DNA of 30,992 nucleotides, taken from the NCBI RefSeq assembly GCF_002949735.1, contig NZ_CP026688.1, forward strand, positions 1 to 30,992. The letters run 5' to 3'. The position numbers were made by a program, and so were the translations under genes. Below the pieces are notes generated by a model that was not told the origin of the DNA, ran no database searches, and saw nothing but the letters and a program-made list of their open reading frames with translations. Positions 23,339 to 30,858 of this stretch are shown piece after piece (positions within the stretch are counted from its first letter, which is position 1; each line of letters begins with the position of its first letter). Origin of the DNA: Nostoc sp. 'Peltigera membranacea cyanobiont' N6. Lineage in GTDB: Bacteria > Cyanobacteriota > Cyanobacteriia > Cyanobacteriales > Nostocaceae.

Positions 23339-25150
23339 ATGGTTAATGAGGAGCATTATGCTCGGTCTACTGAAAGTGTACAAGGTTGGAATGAGTGGAG
23401 ACTTAAAAATCCAGAAATAATTCCTGACCTCAGCGAGGCTGACCTTAGTGGGGCAAACCTTAGTGAAGCAGACCTTAGCGAAGCATACCTTAATGGAGCA
23501 AACCTCAGCATGGCTAATCTCAGCAATGCTAATCTCAGCGAAGCAGACCTTAGCGAAACATACCTTGATGGAGCTAACCTCAGAGATGCTAACCTCAGAG
23601 ATGCTGACCTCGGCGAAGCAAACCTCAGAGATGCTAACCTCAGAGATGCTGACCTCCACAGGGCATATCTCTACAAGGCATACCTTGATGGAGCTAACCT
23701 CAGTGGGGTTAACCTCAGTATGGCTAACCTCAGTGGGGTTAACCTCAGTGGGGTTAACCTCATAGGATTTGACCTTAGCGAAGCGGATCTTAGCGAAGCT
23801 GATCTCAGTGGAGCAGACCTCAGAGATGCTAACCTCAGTGGGGCTAACCTCAGTGGGGCTAACCTCATAGGGGTAGACCTCAGTGAGGCTAACCTTAGTG
23901 GAGCTTTTCTCGTGAATGCCAACCTTGGTAATGCTAATCTCAGCAGAGCAAACCTAAGTGCAGCTTTTCTAAATGATGTTGATATTAGTGGGGCTAATCT
24001 CAACGATATTGATATCGAAGAAGCTAACAAATATGGTTTAGAATTCAGTAGGATAAACCTCAGTGGGGCTAACCTTAGTAATGTTTCTCTCGTGAATGCT
24101 AACATCAAACATGCAAACCTCAGTGGTTTAAATCTCAGTTCGGCAGACCTCACAGGGGCTGACCTTAGCTATAGCGACCTCAGAGGAACTAACCTTAATG
24201 GGGCTGACTTAATTAGAATTCAAGCATTAAGAACAAATTTCACCGCAGCGAATTTTACAGGTGTATGTTTGGAAGATTGGCATATTAATAGTGCTACAAA
24301 GTTAAATGATATTGATTGCCAGTATGTCTATTTGAAAAGTGACAAACAAGAACGCCGTCCAAGTAGCGGAGAGTATGCACCTGGGGATTTTACCAAGTTA
24401 TTTCAAAAAGCTTTAGAAACAGTTGACTTAATTTTTGCAGATGGCATTGACTGGAAAGCTTTTCTTCTCTCCTTTCAAGAATTACAGGCTGAATATGGTG
24501 AAGAAAACTTATCAGTCCAGGCAATTGAAAAGAAAAGTGGTGGTGCGTTTGTAATTCGCCTTGAGGTTCCACCAGAAGCTAATAAAGCAGATATTGAACG
24601 TCAGGCAAGATTATTATACGAGAAAGAGCTAAAACTGATTGAAGAGAAGTATCGTAACCAATTACAAGCTAGAGAGATAACACTGGTTCGTCAACATAAC
24701 GCTGATATATTAAATATTATCGATAAGTTAGCTAATAGACCTATTCAAAATACTATTATTGTTACGGCCAACGCCGAAAATAATTCTATGTCAGAATCTT
24801 ATCAATCCAAGTACGACCAAAGAAATTCTAATAACCAGTTTGTAGACACAGCACAAACTGGTAGTAACCCGACGTTTAATCAATCTAATTACGCACCAGA
24901 GCAGAGACAAAATCTTGCTGAGGCAGCAGCAGAAATTCAGCAGCTTCTCAATCAACTAGCTCAAAGTAATTCAACAACAGACGCAGTTACAGAAGCGGTT
25001 CATCAAAAAATTAAAACCGATCCAACTTTCAAAGCTAGGTTGCTAGCTGCACTGAAAGCAGGAGGGCTGGAAGCGTTGAAGGCAATATTTAATCATCCAG
25101 CCTTTAGTATTCCGGCTGAAACAATAAAAGGATTCCTAGAAGCCGAATAG
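23339..25150 (+). CDS. Pentapeptide-repeat protein with C-terminal cyanobacterial module, 603 aa
   Basis: After about 30 residues a run of A(D/N)LxX pentapeptides extends to about residue 300 (for example LSEADLSGANLSEAD), which fold as a right-handed beta-helix. Then follows a globular part (about 325-470) with a charged helix (KELKLIEEKYRNQLQAREI), a polar linker, and a C-terminal helical module (about 525-603) with EAAAEIQQLLNQL and LKAGGLEALKAIFNHPA. That module recurs at the ends of many cyanobacterial multidomain proteins, probably for protein contact. The role is unknown; a gyrase-protecting (MfpA/Qnr) role is not favoured because of the extra domains. AAGGAG gives a good start. The DNA repeats of 15 bp run through the gene. 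Confidence 0.88.
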   Translation: MVNEEHYARSTESVQGWNEWRLKNPEIIPDLSEADLSGANLSEADLSEAYLNGANLSMANLSNANLSEADLSETYLDGANLRDANLRDADLGEANLRDANLRDADLHRAYLYKAYLDGANLSGVNLSMANLSGVNLSGVNLIGFDLSEADLSEADLSGADLRDANLSGANLSGANLIGVDLSEANLSGAFLVNANLGNANLSRANLSAAFLNDVDISGANLNDIDIEEANKYGLEFSRINLSGANLSNVSLVNANIKHANLSGLNLSSADLTGADLSYSDLRGTNLNGADLIRIQALRTNFTAANFTGVCLEDWHINSATKLNDIDCQYVYLKSDKQERRPSSGEYAPGDFTKLFQKALETVDLIFADGIDWKAFLLSFQELQAEYGEENLSVQAIEKKSGGAFVIRLEVPPEANKADIERQARLLYEKELKLIEEKYRNQLQAREITLVRQHNADILNIIDKLANRPIQNTIIVTANAENNSMSESYQSKYDQRNSNNQFVDTAQTGSNPTFNQSNYAPEQRQNLAEAAAEIQQLLNQLAQSNSTTDAVTEAVHQKIKTDPTFKARLLAALKAGGLEALKAIFNHPAFSIPAETIKGFLEAE

Positions 25151-25244
25151 GTGATGCTTTGGGTTTTTCCTATGGGGACGGAGAAGCTTTTTTGTCTTGC
25201 CATTTGGTATTTACTTTAGTTCGTTGTTGTGATGAAGCCTCTAT

Positions 25245-25724
25245 TTACAATTCATCTAGCTGTTTTCGTAAAGAGTCTAATTCCACATGAACTACGTGAT
25301 TGTGTTGATGCTTAGGGCTTTTGTTGTTAGTTATCCCGGATGACATCGGGAGTTCTAATTCAACCAATACATTTTCTGTATTTCTAACCAATTCTATTTC
25401 AGCTAATTGTTTTTCTATTTGATTAATAATTTGGCTAGTTTCTTTCTGTTGTTCAATTAGTTTAATCTTTATTGAACATAATTCTTGTTCCATATTATCC
25501 AATCGTTTTTCTAAATTTAGTGTAGAAGAATTCAACTGCTCATAATACAGATTATCTCCAGAGGTTTCACTGGCTTCAAAACATTTTTTTAGCTTCACAT
25601 ATTTTTGCTTCAATTTGTTAATCTCATCAGTTTGGTTTCGACCATATTTCATTTCTATAAATTTGTGAGATGCAATAGCTTCAAGAAAAATGTTTCGTAG
25701 TTCTCCTAGAATATCTTTAGGCAT
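25245..25724 (-). CDS. Coiled-coil hypothetical protein, 159 aa
   Basis: Residues 30-115 are a long charged heptad-like helix (KLKQKYVKLKKCFEAS, LEKRLDNMEQELCSIKIKL), followed by a polar stretch with His residues (KHQHNHVVHVEL) and a final helix. No enzymatic motif. No clear ribosome site. It is convergent with the pentapeptide gene. The function is unknown. Confidence 0.6.
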   Translation of the reverse strand: MPKDILGELRNIFLEAIASHKFIEMKYGRNQTDEINKLKQKYVKLKKCFEASETSGDNLYYEQLNSSTLNLEKRLDNMEQELCSIKIKLIEQQKETSQIINQIEKQLAEIELVRNTENVLVELELPMSSGITNNKSPKHQHNHVVHVELDSLRKQLDEL

Positions 25725-25764
25725 ATAAAATTATGAATGTAAGATTTATAGATAATCGTGTAAC

Positions 25765-25779
25765 AACTTTGTCAAAGTT
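25765..25779. promoter_or_regulatory. Short palindrome upstream of the coiled-coil gene
   Basis: AACTTTG, T, CAAAGTT: a 15-bp palindrome 41 bp upstream of the minus-strand start at 25724, where an operator could lie. Confidence 0.4.
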
Positions 25780-25982
25780 ACAATACCCGATTAAGTACAG
25801 TATTAACAGTTACATTAGTGGTGTGGCTAGAGAAATATCACATAATTTTGCTAATAAACTTATTTACAACCGTGGGTGAGATGTCGTTTAAAAGTCATTA
25901 CTTGTCAGAACTTTGATTCTCATAAGCAATATTCTGATAAGTAACTTGGCAACTGAAAAAATTTAAGTTATAGAGAAATCAC

Positions 25983-26064
25983 AAATCACCCCAATCAAAA
26001 TTCAGGAAGCGTCAAGCATTCAGCAAGGTATATTTTTCAGTGTGTTTGATATCGCGGTGTCCGA
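25983..26064 (-). pseudogene. Remnant of a tyrosine-recombinase 3' end
   Basis: About 80 bp matches the last part of the intact recombinase gene (26690-26770) with few differences. On the minus strand it encodes GHRDIKHTEKYT, which includes the catalytic Tyr, then LLNA, a TGA stop, and RFLNFDWGD. It is a fragment, not a gene. The KGK gene reads into it in another frame. It is direct-repeat oriented relative to the intact copy, about 0.7 kb away. Confidence 0.85.
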
Positions 26065-26457
26065 TATCATTTTTCGGATATCATCTAAAGGTGATTCAGG
26101 TTCATCAGGTTCATCAGGGCAAAATTCTAAATAAACTTTATCTAGGTTATCGTTGATAATTGATTTACTGACTTGAATTTTTAGCTTTCCTTTCTGCCAA
26201 CCTTTTCCACCAATTCTAAGAATCTGGCAACTTTTGATAAAGTGAAATTGAATTTCACTTACTTTGATACTTTCTTGACCAATAGAGGCTTTAGAGAATG
26301 AATTAATAACTGAATATTGTCCATTATGAGTTTTTTGATATAATTTATTATTCATATCCGTCGCAAGTAATTCTTTTAATCTACTGATTTTAAACGTATC
26401 TTTTTCAAAAAGAATGACATCATCATCACAGGTCAAAGGTGTAAAGTTATTATTCAT
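26020..26457 (-). CDS. KGK-domain protein, 145 aa, chimeric C terminus
   Basis: A cyanobacterial KGK family protein: FEKDTFKISRL near the start and the hallmark GWQKGKLKIQVSK around residues 85-97, followed by an acidic tail (PDEPDEPESPL). The family's function is unknown; it is known mainly from cyanobacteria. The last 20 codons (SDTAISNTLKNIPC) come from the antisense-frame reading of the recombinase remnant, so the natural C terminus was probably replaced by a rearrangement. No ideal ribosome site was seen. Confidence 0.75.
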   Translation of the reverse strand: MNNNFTPLTCDDDVILFEKDTFKISRLKELLATDMNNKLYQKTHNGQYSVINSFSKASIGQESIKVSEIQFHFIKSCQILRIGGKGWQKGKLKIQVSKSIINDNLDKVYLEFCPDEPDEPESPLDDIRKMISDTAISNTLKNIPC

Positions 26458-26686
26458 ATTTAATATTTATTAGTTATAGCTAACTTGAGAAATATCAGTC
26501 TTGTTTGACAAGGAATCTAAATTTTAGTATTCCCTATACAAGTCCAAAAACTATAAATTCCTAAGAGGCAAATTAAAAATATTGAGGGTATGAATAGGGT
26601 ATAGAGATGTTGCTTAAATCCCCTTAGCCACAGAGCGCTCGCGCTTTAGCCCTGCAATGTCTTGGGGTCGCTATAAGCAAAGATCG

Positions 26687-27289
26687 TTACAAATCTCCCC
26701 AATCAAAATTCAGGAAGCGTCGGGCGTTCAGCTTTGTATATTTCTCCGTGTGTTTGATATCACGGTGTCCCAGGAAGTCTTGAATTTCTCTGGTGTTATA
26801 ACCCTGATTCACCAGATAGTAACCGCAAGCATGGCGCATCATGTGACAGTGAACTTTGATATCAAGCCCAGCCTGCGCTGCCAGTCGCCCAAGCAGCTTT
26901 CGCACCGCATCAGTAGACATCACCTCACCACGCTCAGAAACGAAAATATATTTGCTATCGGGCAACATCTCTCTGAGTTCTTTGAGCAATTCCAGTTCAT
27001 CGTCTCTCAAGGGATGCACCCCAGAATCACTGCCCTTTTCCCTGGTGATGAAAATCTGACGTTCGGCCCACATCAGTGCATCCCAGCGCAAACCGCATTT
27101 AGCCCCTACAGCTTCCCCTACCCGTAAGCCGTGGCGAAACATCATCAGCATCAGTGTATAATCACGGTGGGAGTAACGAGCTTTGCGCTCAAGTGCGGCA
27201 TCGAGTAGAGATCGCACCTCACTTGGTGTAAGGTATTCCCTAGACCTGTAATGCTTGTTAGGTAGACGAGTTGGGGGTGGCAACCTCAT
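26687..27289 (-). CDS. Tyrosine recombinase (FimB-like), 200 aa
   Basis: All catalytic residues are visible: Arg56 in FRHGLRVGEA, a Lys region around KGSDSG, H149-x-x-R152 in HMMRHACG, His175 in GHRDIKH, and Tyr184 in TEKYT. At 200 aa it lacks the N-terminal core-binding domain, as in the short FimB/FimE invertases. It would cut and rejoin short DNA sites, for inversion or for integration and excision. The start follows a GCGAG-like site. A damaged copy of its 3' end lies 0.7 kb to the left, and a truncated different recombinase lies 3.4 kb to the right, so this end of the plasmid has been rearranged. Confidence 0.88.
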   Translation of the reverse strand: MRLPPPTRLPNKHYRSREYLTPSEVRSLLDAALERKARYSHRDYTLMLMMFRHGLRVGEAVGAKCGLRWDALMWAERQIFITREKGSDSGVHPLRDDELELLKELREMLPDSKYIFVSERGEVMSTDAVRKLLGRLAAQAGLDIKVHCHMMRHACGYYLVNQGYNTREIQDFLGHRDIKHTEKYTKLNARRFLNFDWGDL

Positions 27290-27580
27290 TTATTCTCGCT
27301 TGTAGTGTCCGGTTTACGCGGGGTATTATGGACAGTCTACACCGCTACGATCCCTATTCTTTCGTTAAAAGACAAGCCACTTAAGAGTTATTGCGAATGA
27401 CTATCAATTAATCAATACGTCCGATCTAACTTCCGATGTTAATCGGGGCTTCGTACTGGAAATTAAACTTTTAGGATTTATACCATTGAACTTTGTCTGA
27501 GAGAAATGTTCTTAAGAGCAATAGAGGTGTTGAGTTAGATCGAGGGAGAGTATTATCTACCGCTCGACCTAACTCAACAC
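27290..27580. other. Gap with a long hairpin element
   Basis: No gene is seen in these 291 bp. The right part holds a 20-bp inverted repeat, listed separately; the rest is unremarkable. Confidence 0.45.
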
Positions 27581-27582
27581 CT
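27525..27582. repeat. 58-bp hairpin with a 20-bp stem
   Basis: Arms 27525-27544 and 27563-27582 (AGGTGTTGAGTTAGATCGAG, one mismatch) with an 18-nt loop. The right arm overlaps the stop of the PIN-domain gene. It may end that transcript or be a small palindromic element. Confidence 0.8.
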
Positions 27583-28402
27583 ACTTTTGTAGGTAGGTTA
27601 TGATTAACCGCGCCTCCATTAGGTTTTTTCCCTGTCCAATATCAGATAAAAATTTTGCCAGTTTTGTTCTCCACTCCTGTGAAATTCCTCGCCCTTGAAC
27701 CAATATCACCGATTGAGAATCTTTTTTCCGACCTAACATTTCCTGTAAAAATTTTGACATATTTATTTCAAACTTTGAATTTTCTCGCCCTTCAACCAAT
27801 ATCACCAATGTTATTTCTTCTTTCAGATCCCCTGTCATAAGGAGCCATTTTACCAGTTTCGGTACTGAGTTTTGTGAAGTTTCTTGCAGTTGTAACATTG
27901 CTTCTGCAATTAATTTTTTATTCTGTTTTAGTGTCGTCTCTATAATCTTATTAGGCTGATACGATTTATCCAATTGATACAAAGTTTCCAATTGAGAGCG
28001 AAACTGCTCACTTGCTATTTGCCCTACTTGTTGGACAGACAAAATAGGCAAACTAGCTCCAGTATAATTTTCTGGTCTTTGGGAAATGATAGCATCAAGT
28101 TTATTTTTAACTGCACACATTACCTCTATTGCAGACTCAGGATCATCTAAAAGAGGTAAGTTCATTGGATCTCCCATATCCTGCTCAATACGGATAATGC
28201 AGCCTTTCAGTTGTTTCATTAGGAATGAAGCAATCTCGCTACCACAAATATGTTGAATTTTTTTAATACAGATATCTGTTAAGTACAATTCAACTTGTTG
28301 ACATTCAAATAGGAGCAACAGTTCATCAGCAGCTGAAAAGTAGTCCTCTCTTCTCTTTAAGAAGAACTCTAATATTAAATCACTGTCAGCCAATACTTTC
28401 AT
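27581..28402 (-). CDS. PIN-domain protein with duplicated C-terminal motif, 273 aa
   Basis: The N-terminal 130 residues look like a PIN ribonuclease domain: MKVLADSDLILEFFLKR with the first acidic residues, an internal DDPESAIEVM, and LDAIISQRPENYTGASLPIL, matching the final Asp region and strand. The C-terminal half holds a repeated segment, VILVEGRENSKF... and VILVQGRGISQEW..., from a 96-bp direct repeat in the DNA. PIN proteins are commonly RNase toxins. The gene follows a XRE regulator gene by 16 bp in one operon, so a toxin-antitoxin pair is plausible. The larger size and extra C-terminal part are unusual for VapC. Confidence 0.7.
   Translation of the reverse strand: MKVLADSDLILEFFLKRREDYFSAADELLLLFECQQVELYLTDICIKKIQHICGSEIASFLMKQLKGCIIRIEQDMGDPMNLPLLDDPESAIEVMCAVKNKLDAIISQRPENYTGASLPILSVQQVGQIASEQFRSQLETLYQLDKSYQPNKIIETTLKQNKKLIAEAMLQLQETSQNSVPKLVKWLLMTGDLKEEITLVILVEGRENSKFEINMSKFLQEMLGRKKDSQSVILVQGRGISQEWRTKLAKFLSDIGQGKNLMEARLIITYLQK
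27688..27808. repeat. 96-bp-offset direct repeat inside the PIN gene
   Basis: A segment starting CTCGCCCTTGAACCAATATC at 27688 recurs at 27784 with few changes. It encodes the repeated VILVxGR motif, a 32-residue offset in frame. Confidence 0.75.
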
Positions 28403-28418
28403 CTAAACTGGCCTCCAA

Positions 28419-28766
28419 TTATTTGTGCTGCTCTTGAGAGGATCTTCCAGGAGGTATTACCGCTTTTCGCTTTGAGGTTAACCATGTCTCGCGCAATTCA
28501 CGTAGCTGCTCTATAGAGAAATCAACTGTTTTTGTTGGTTCCTCAGCTTCAGAATCTGGAACGTACTCAATCAAATCTCTAAGTTCACACCCCAACACTT
28601 CACAGAGTTTTAAGAATTTTTCAATGTGGTCTACTCCTGATTTTCCAGCTTCCCAGTTCTGTATGGTATTTGTACTTACCCCAATGAATACACCAAGTTG
28701 GGTTTGAGTCAGTCCTAACTTTTCCCGAAAGTCTGCAATTTTTGAAATTACTTTCTGTTTAGTCAT
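28419..28766 (-). CDS. XRE-family transcriptional regulator, 115 aa
   Basis: A clear Cro/cI HTH at residues 8-65: FREKLGLTQTQLGVFIGV, then STNTIQNWEAGKSG, and the fourth helix with LCEVLGCELRDLIEY. A polar C-terminal tail of about 45 residues (EQLRELRETWLTSKRK) could contact a partner. The gene is first in an operon with the PIN-domain gene. Upstream lie several TATACC-like repeats and a large perfect palindrome, so it probably represses its own promoter and may be the antitoxin. Confidence 0.85.
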   Translation of the reverse strand: MTKQKVISKIADFREKLGLTQTQLGVFIGVSTNTIQNWEAGKSGVDHIEKFLKLCEVLGCELRDLIEYVPDSEAEEPTKTVDFSIEQLRELRETWLTSKRKAVIPPGRSSQEQHK

Positions 28767-28846
28767 AGATTATCACCATAACTTAAGCATAATATTTTCA
28801 ACCTATACATTATACCAATAAACTAGCTACTTTATCTATAGAGTAA

Positions 28847-28896
28847 CTATACCATAATATAACACACAATTTTCTGTGTGTTATATTATGGTATAG
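28847..28896. promoter_or_regulatory. Perfect 22-bp inverted repeat with 6-nt loop
   Basis: The arm 28847-28868 (CTATACCATAATATAACACA and two more bases) is exactly inverted at 28875-28896; the loop is ATTTTC. It lies 80 bp upstream of the XRE start. The motif TATACCA recurs at 28811. It may be an operator for the XRE protein or a mobile palindrome. Confidence 0.85.
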
Positions 28897-28996
28897 GTAA
28901 TTTACCTAAAAATGTATGGTTTTTGTGGCATGTATAGCGAGAGTGTCACTAGAGACAAGATCAGCAACACTTGATTTTCCCCGTATAAGGAGATAC

Positions 28997-29176
28997 ATGA
29001 CGATTCAAAACTACGCTTTGGGCATTGTGACTTTAGCTTTAGTAGCCTGTATTGCTATTCCTGAGACTAGACACGAGTCTGGTCATATTGTACCTGTAGC
29101 GATAAACGCCATTGCATTTTTAGCCACTAAGCAAGGCAATGAGCGTGATACAGACAATAAAAAACGCCTCAGATAG
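28997..29176 (+). CDS. Small single-span membrane protein, 59 aa
   Basis: The ATG at 28997 was chosen because AAGGAG lies upstream; the frame is open from 28916 but without a good site. The sequence has a hydrophobic stretch IQNYALGIVTLALVACIAIP, then a polar part, a second hydrophobic patch (IVPVAINAIAFLA) and a basic tail (NKKRLR). No family recognised. A hairpin with a T-run follows, so it is probably a one-gene unit. Confidence 0.6.
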   Translation: MTIQNYALGIVTLALVACIAIPETRHESGHIVPVAINAIAFLATKQGNERDTDNKKRLR

Positions 29177-29217
29177 GTTCTGTGACGTTTTTTGTAGATG
29201 AATGTAACTAGTACTAG

Positions 29218-29245
29218 ACCCCGCGCCAACGGGGTTTTTATTTTT
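29218..29245 (+). terminator. Rho-independent terminator
   Basis: ACCCCG (29218-29223), a 6-nt loop, CGGGGT (29230-29235), then a run of T (TTTTTATTTTT), about 40 bp after the small membrane gene. Confidence 0.85.
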
Positions 29246-29521
29246 GGATGCTATCACAATTGTGATATTACAGGCGACAGCTTCCGAAGGAGTTAGCGAC
29301 ACCACAATATTTTCTGTCAATTTGACCGCGTAACTGCCCCAAAAGCTTAAGTCGTAGGATCTTTGAACTTGAATCTGATACCTTCGCCTAATATCCAAGT
29401 CAAAACCCAGCCTTGCCCACCATCAACTAAATAAACTTTTTACCGAAAGTCTACCGCGATTGGGCAACCGTCTGCTAAGGTCATTACCAATTGAGTGATA
29501 GGCAATTTTTGGCATAAAATA
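29246..29521. other. Non-coding stretch
   Basis: Apart from the start of the flanking hairpins no gene or repeat was seen here. A 92-codon minus frame at 29120-29398 has no ribosome site, crosses the plus-strand terminator, and is not supported. Confidence 0.4.
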
Positions 29522-29553
29522 GGGGAGCTGACCTCTACCGAGGTTAGCTCCCC
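29522..29553 (-). terminator. Terminator of the small basic-protein gene
   Basis: A 14-bp stem, GGGGAGCTGACCTC with its partner at 29540-29553 (one wobble pair), 4-nt loop. On the minus strand it is followed by TATTTTATG. Confidence 0.75.
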
Positions 29554-29567
29554 AAAGCTAAGACAGC

Positions 29568-29708
29568 TTACTTCTTCTTCTTAGGTTTAGGTGCCCGCTG
29601 TGAGAGAGCGGAACCCGCGACGGACTTGCTATCTTTGCTAGTCCTGCGATCACGAAGTATTTTTGAGGCTGTTTTAGCCACTTCAGCGCTTGTTTTGCGT
29701 TGTGGCAT
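29568..29708 (-). CDS. Small basic protein, 46 aa
   Basis: Starts MPQRKTSAEVAKTASKIL, contains SKDSKSVAGSALSQR, ends in a Lys-rich tail (PKKKK). The TS-x-E-V-A-x-x-A-S-K-x-L and SK-x-AGSALSQ pattern resembles a short family seen in many bacteria. The function is unknown; a nucleic-acid-binding role is suggested only by its charge. AAAAGGTAA lies upstream of the ATG, and a strong terminator-like hairpin follows the stop, so the gene call is good for such a short frame. Confidence 0.7.
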   Translation of the reverse strand: MPQRKTSAEVAKTASKILRDRRTSKDSKSVAGSALSQRAPKPKKKK

Positions 29709-29752
29709 ATTATTTACCTTTTTTATTGACACCTACATCTCGACCAGAACCT

Positions 29753-29766
29753 ACTGCTTAAGCAGT
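29753..29766. promoter_or_regulatory. 14-bp perfect palindrome
   Basis: ACTGCTTAAGCAGT lies 45 bp upstream of the small basic-protein start, where an operator could sit. Confidence 0.45.
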
Positions 29767-29841
29767 GTGGTAGATGCGGGGGAAGGATTGACCCTCTGTT
29801 TGTAAGTTAACACTACAGAGAATTCAAAAAGTAAGCATTTT

Positions 29842-29860
29842 TACTGAAAAATTTTCAGTA
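29842..29860. promoter_or_regulatory. 19-bp palindrome
   Basis: TACTGAAAA, A, TTTTCAGTA, between two divergent small genes. A regulatory role is possible. Confidence 0.4.
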
Positions 29861-29936
29861 GTAAAAAGACGTAATTACAGATGCTGGGTAAGAAAATTAA
29901 CGCTACAGTTAAGTGTATATTGATGAGCAGTTTGTA

Positions 29937-30122
29937 ATGCCAAACACAAATGAGAAGGACTATCACACTGAGGCTGTGACATCGCTATGGAAAGCAGCGG
30001 CAGAAGCAGCTAAGTATGTAGAAAAAGTTATTACCTCAGAAGATTATGTAGTTGATAAATCAAAGTTAGAAGCGGCTACCAAACTTTTGGAAATTGCCTT
30101 TAAGCCCAAAGGAACACCATAA
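29937..30122 (+). CDS. Hypothetical protein, 61 aa
   Basis: The ATG at 29937 gives MPNTNEKDYHTEAV; a GTG at 29913 would add 8 residues. The product is helical: TSLWKAAAEAAKYVEKVI and KLEAATKLLEIAFKP. No family and no strong ribosome site. It is probably real because its composition is protein-like, but the support is modest. Confidence 0.5.
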   Translation: MPNTNEKDYHTEAVTSLWKAAAEAAKYVEKVITSEDYVVDKSKLEAATKLLEIAFKPKGTP

Positions 30123-30343
30123 ATCTCCGTTCTTAAAATAAAGTTACAGCGGCTTGATTTCATCATGTGGCGCATCCAAGAGCAGGTCAACTTCCAGATA
30201 GACGCGGTGTTGCAGCGATTCACCCCGGTTTTTTATAAGGCGAACTTTTCTCAATGATGGTTGCCAGACCGCGCTCTTGCATCTTTTCTACAAACGGTGG
30301 CAGCGTTGCGCGTTGCAGGTACAGGAACAAGGAACAGGAACGC

Positions 30344-30541
30344 ATGGATATTGTGGGGTTAGACTTTTGTTGTCCTGAGTGTGATTCCAATGAATGGTAT
30401 TGCATTGACGATGATTACAAGCTTTACGGTTGTGCATTTTGCTATCACGTTCTCACGTATTATTACGATAAACAGAAACGGGAACAGGAACAGTTACAGG
30501 CATTGGTGGAACAGGAACGGGAGGAATGGGAACGGTATTGA
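30344..30541 (+). CDS. Small zinc-ribbon protein, 65 aa
   Basis: CPEC near residue 10 and GCAFC near residue 29 form two CxxC knuckles, a treble-clef or ribbon zinc site. A Gln/Glu/Arg-rich helical tail (KREQEQLQALVEQEREEWE) follows. The ATG at 30344 was chosen because AGGAAC lies upstream; the frame is open to 30254. The role is unknown; small zinc ribbons bind nucleic acid or protein. Its 3' end meets the truncated recombinase on the other strand, so the join may be a rearrangement point. Confidence 0.6.
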   Translation: MDIVGLDFCCPECDSNEWYCIDDDYKLYGCAFCYHVLTYYYDKQKREQEQLQALVEQEREEWERY

Positions 30542-30543
30542 GT

Positions 30544-30696
30544 TTGTAGCGTACAGCATTCGCGGATACGGCAAGCACTAAACAGGCAGACACCGAACAA
30601 GGTGCGGTCGCGGTCATTGTCTAAGCCATGACTGAAAATTAGCTGTATCTCTTGTTGAGTGAGAACCTTGGCGCGTCCATGCCGATTGATTTTCAT
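30544..30696 (-). pseudogene. Truncated tyrosine recombinase, N-terminal part only
   Basis: MKINRHGRAKVLTQQEI, GLDNDRDRTLFGVCLF and SACRIRECCTLQ match the start of cyanobacterial FimB-like recombinases, in which the Arg of the CRI-E pattern is catalytic. After that the frame continues only as low-complexity Ser/Cys codons antisense to the zinc-ribbon gene. The rest (His, Arg, His, Tyr) is missing. Its sequence differs from that of the intact recombinase at 26687-27289. Confidence 0.72.
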
Positions 30697-30763
30697 TGCC
30701 AGACTGTAGATCCTGCGATCCACAGACTACAACGATTTGACACCTGATTAGTCAAGGTTGAGC

Positions 30764-30858
30764 GATAAGCTAATCGTCATTCATTTTTTCAGACTGATTC
30801 GCTTGTAGTAAGGGCTTCAGCCCTGGTTTTATGCAACTTCAATGCTCATTAGCTTATC
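30764..30858. repeat. Palindromic element, 95 bp
   Basis: Outer arms GATAAGCTAAT (30764-30774) and ATTAGCTTATC (30848-30858) enclose an inner hairpin AGGGCT-TC-AGCCCT at 30811-30824. Similar hairpin-cored elements are dispersed in cyanobacterial genomes; this one may be a MITE. No gene lies in 30724-30992. Confidence 0.6.

Noticed and set aside
23249..24153. Long minus-strand frames opposite the pentapeptide gene
   Set aside because: They are mirror frames of the 15-bp repeat DNA, giving artificial repeats such as EVSISEVS and LRLAPLRLAP.
29120..29398. 92-codon minus-strand frame
   Set aside because: It overlaps a clear plus-strand terminator and the small membrane gene's end, has no ribosome site and no motif.
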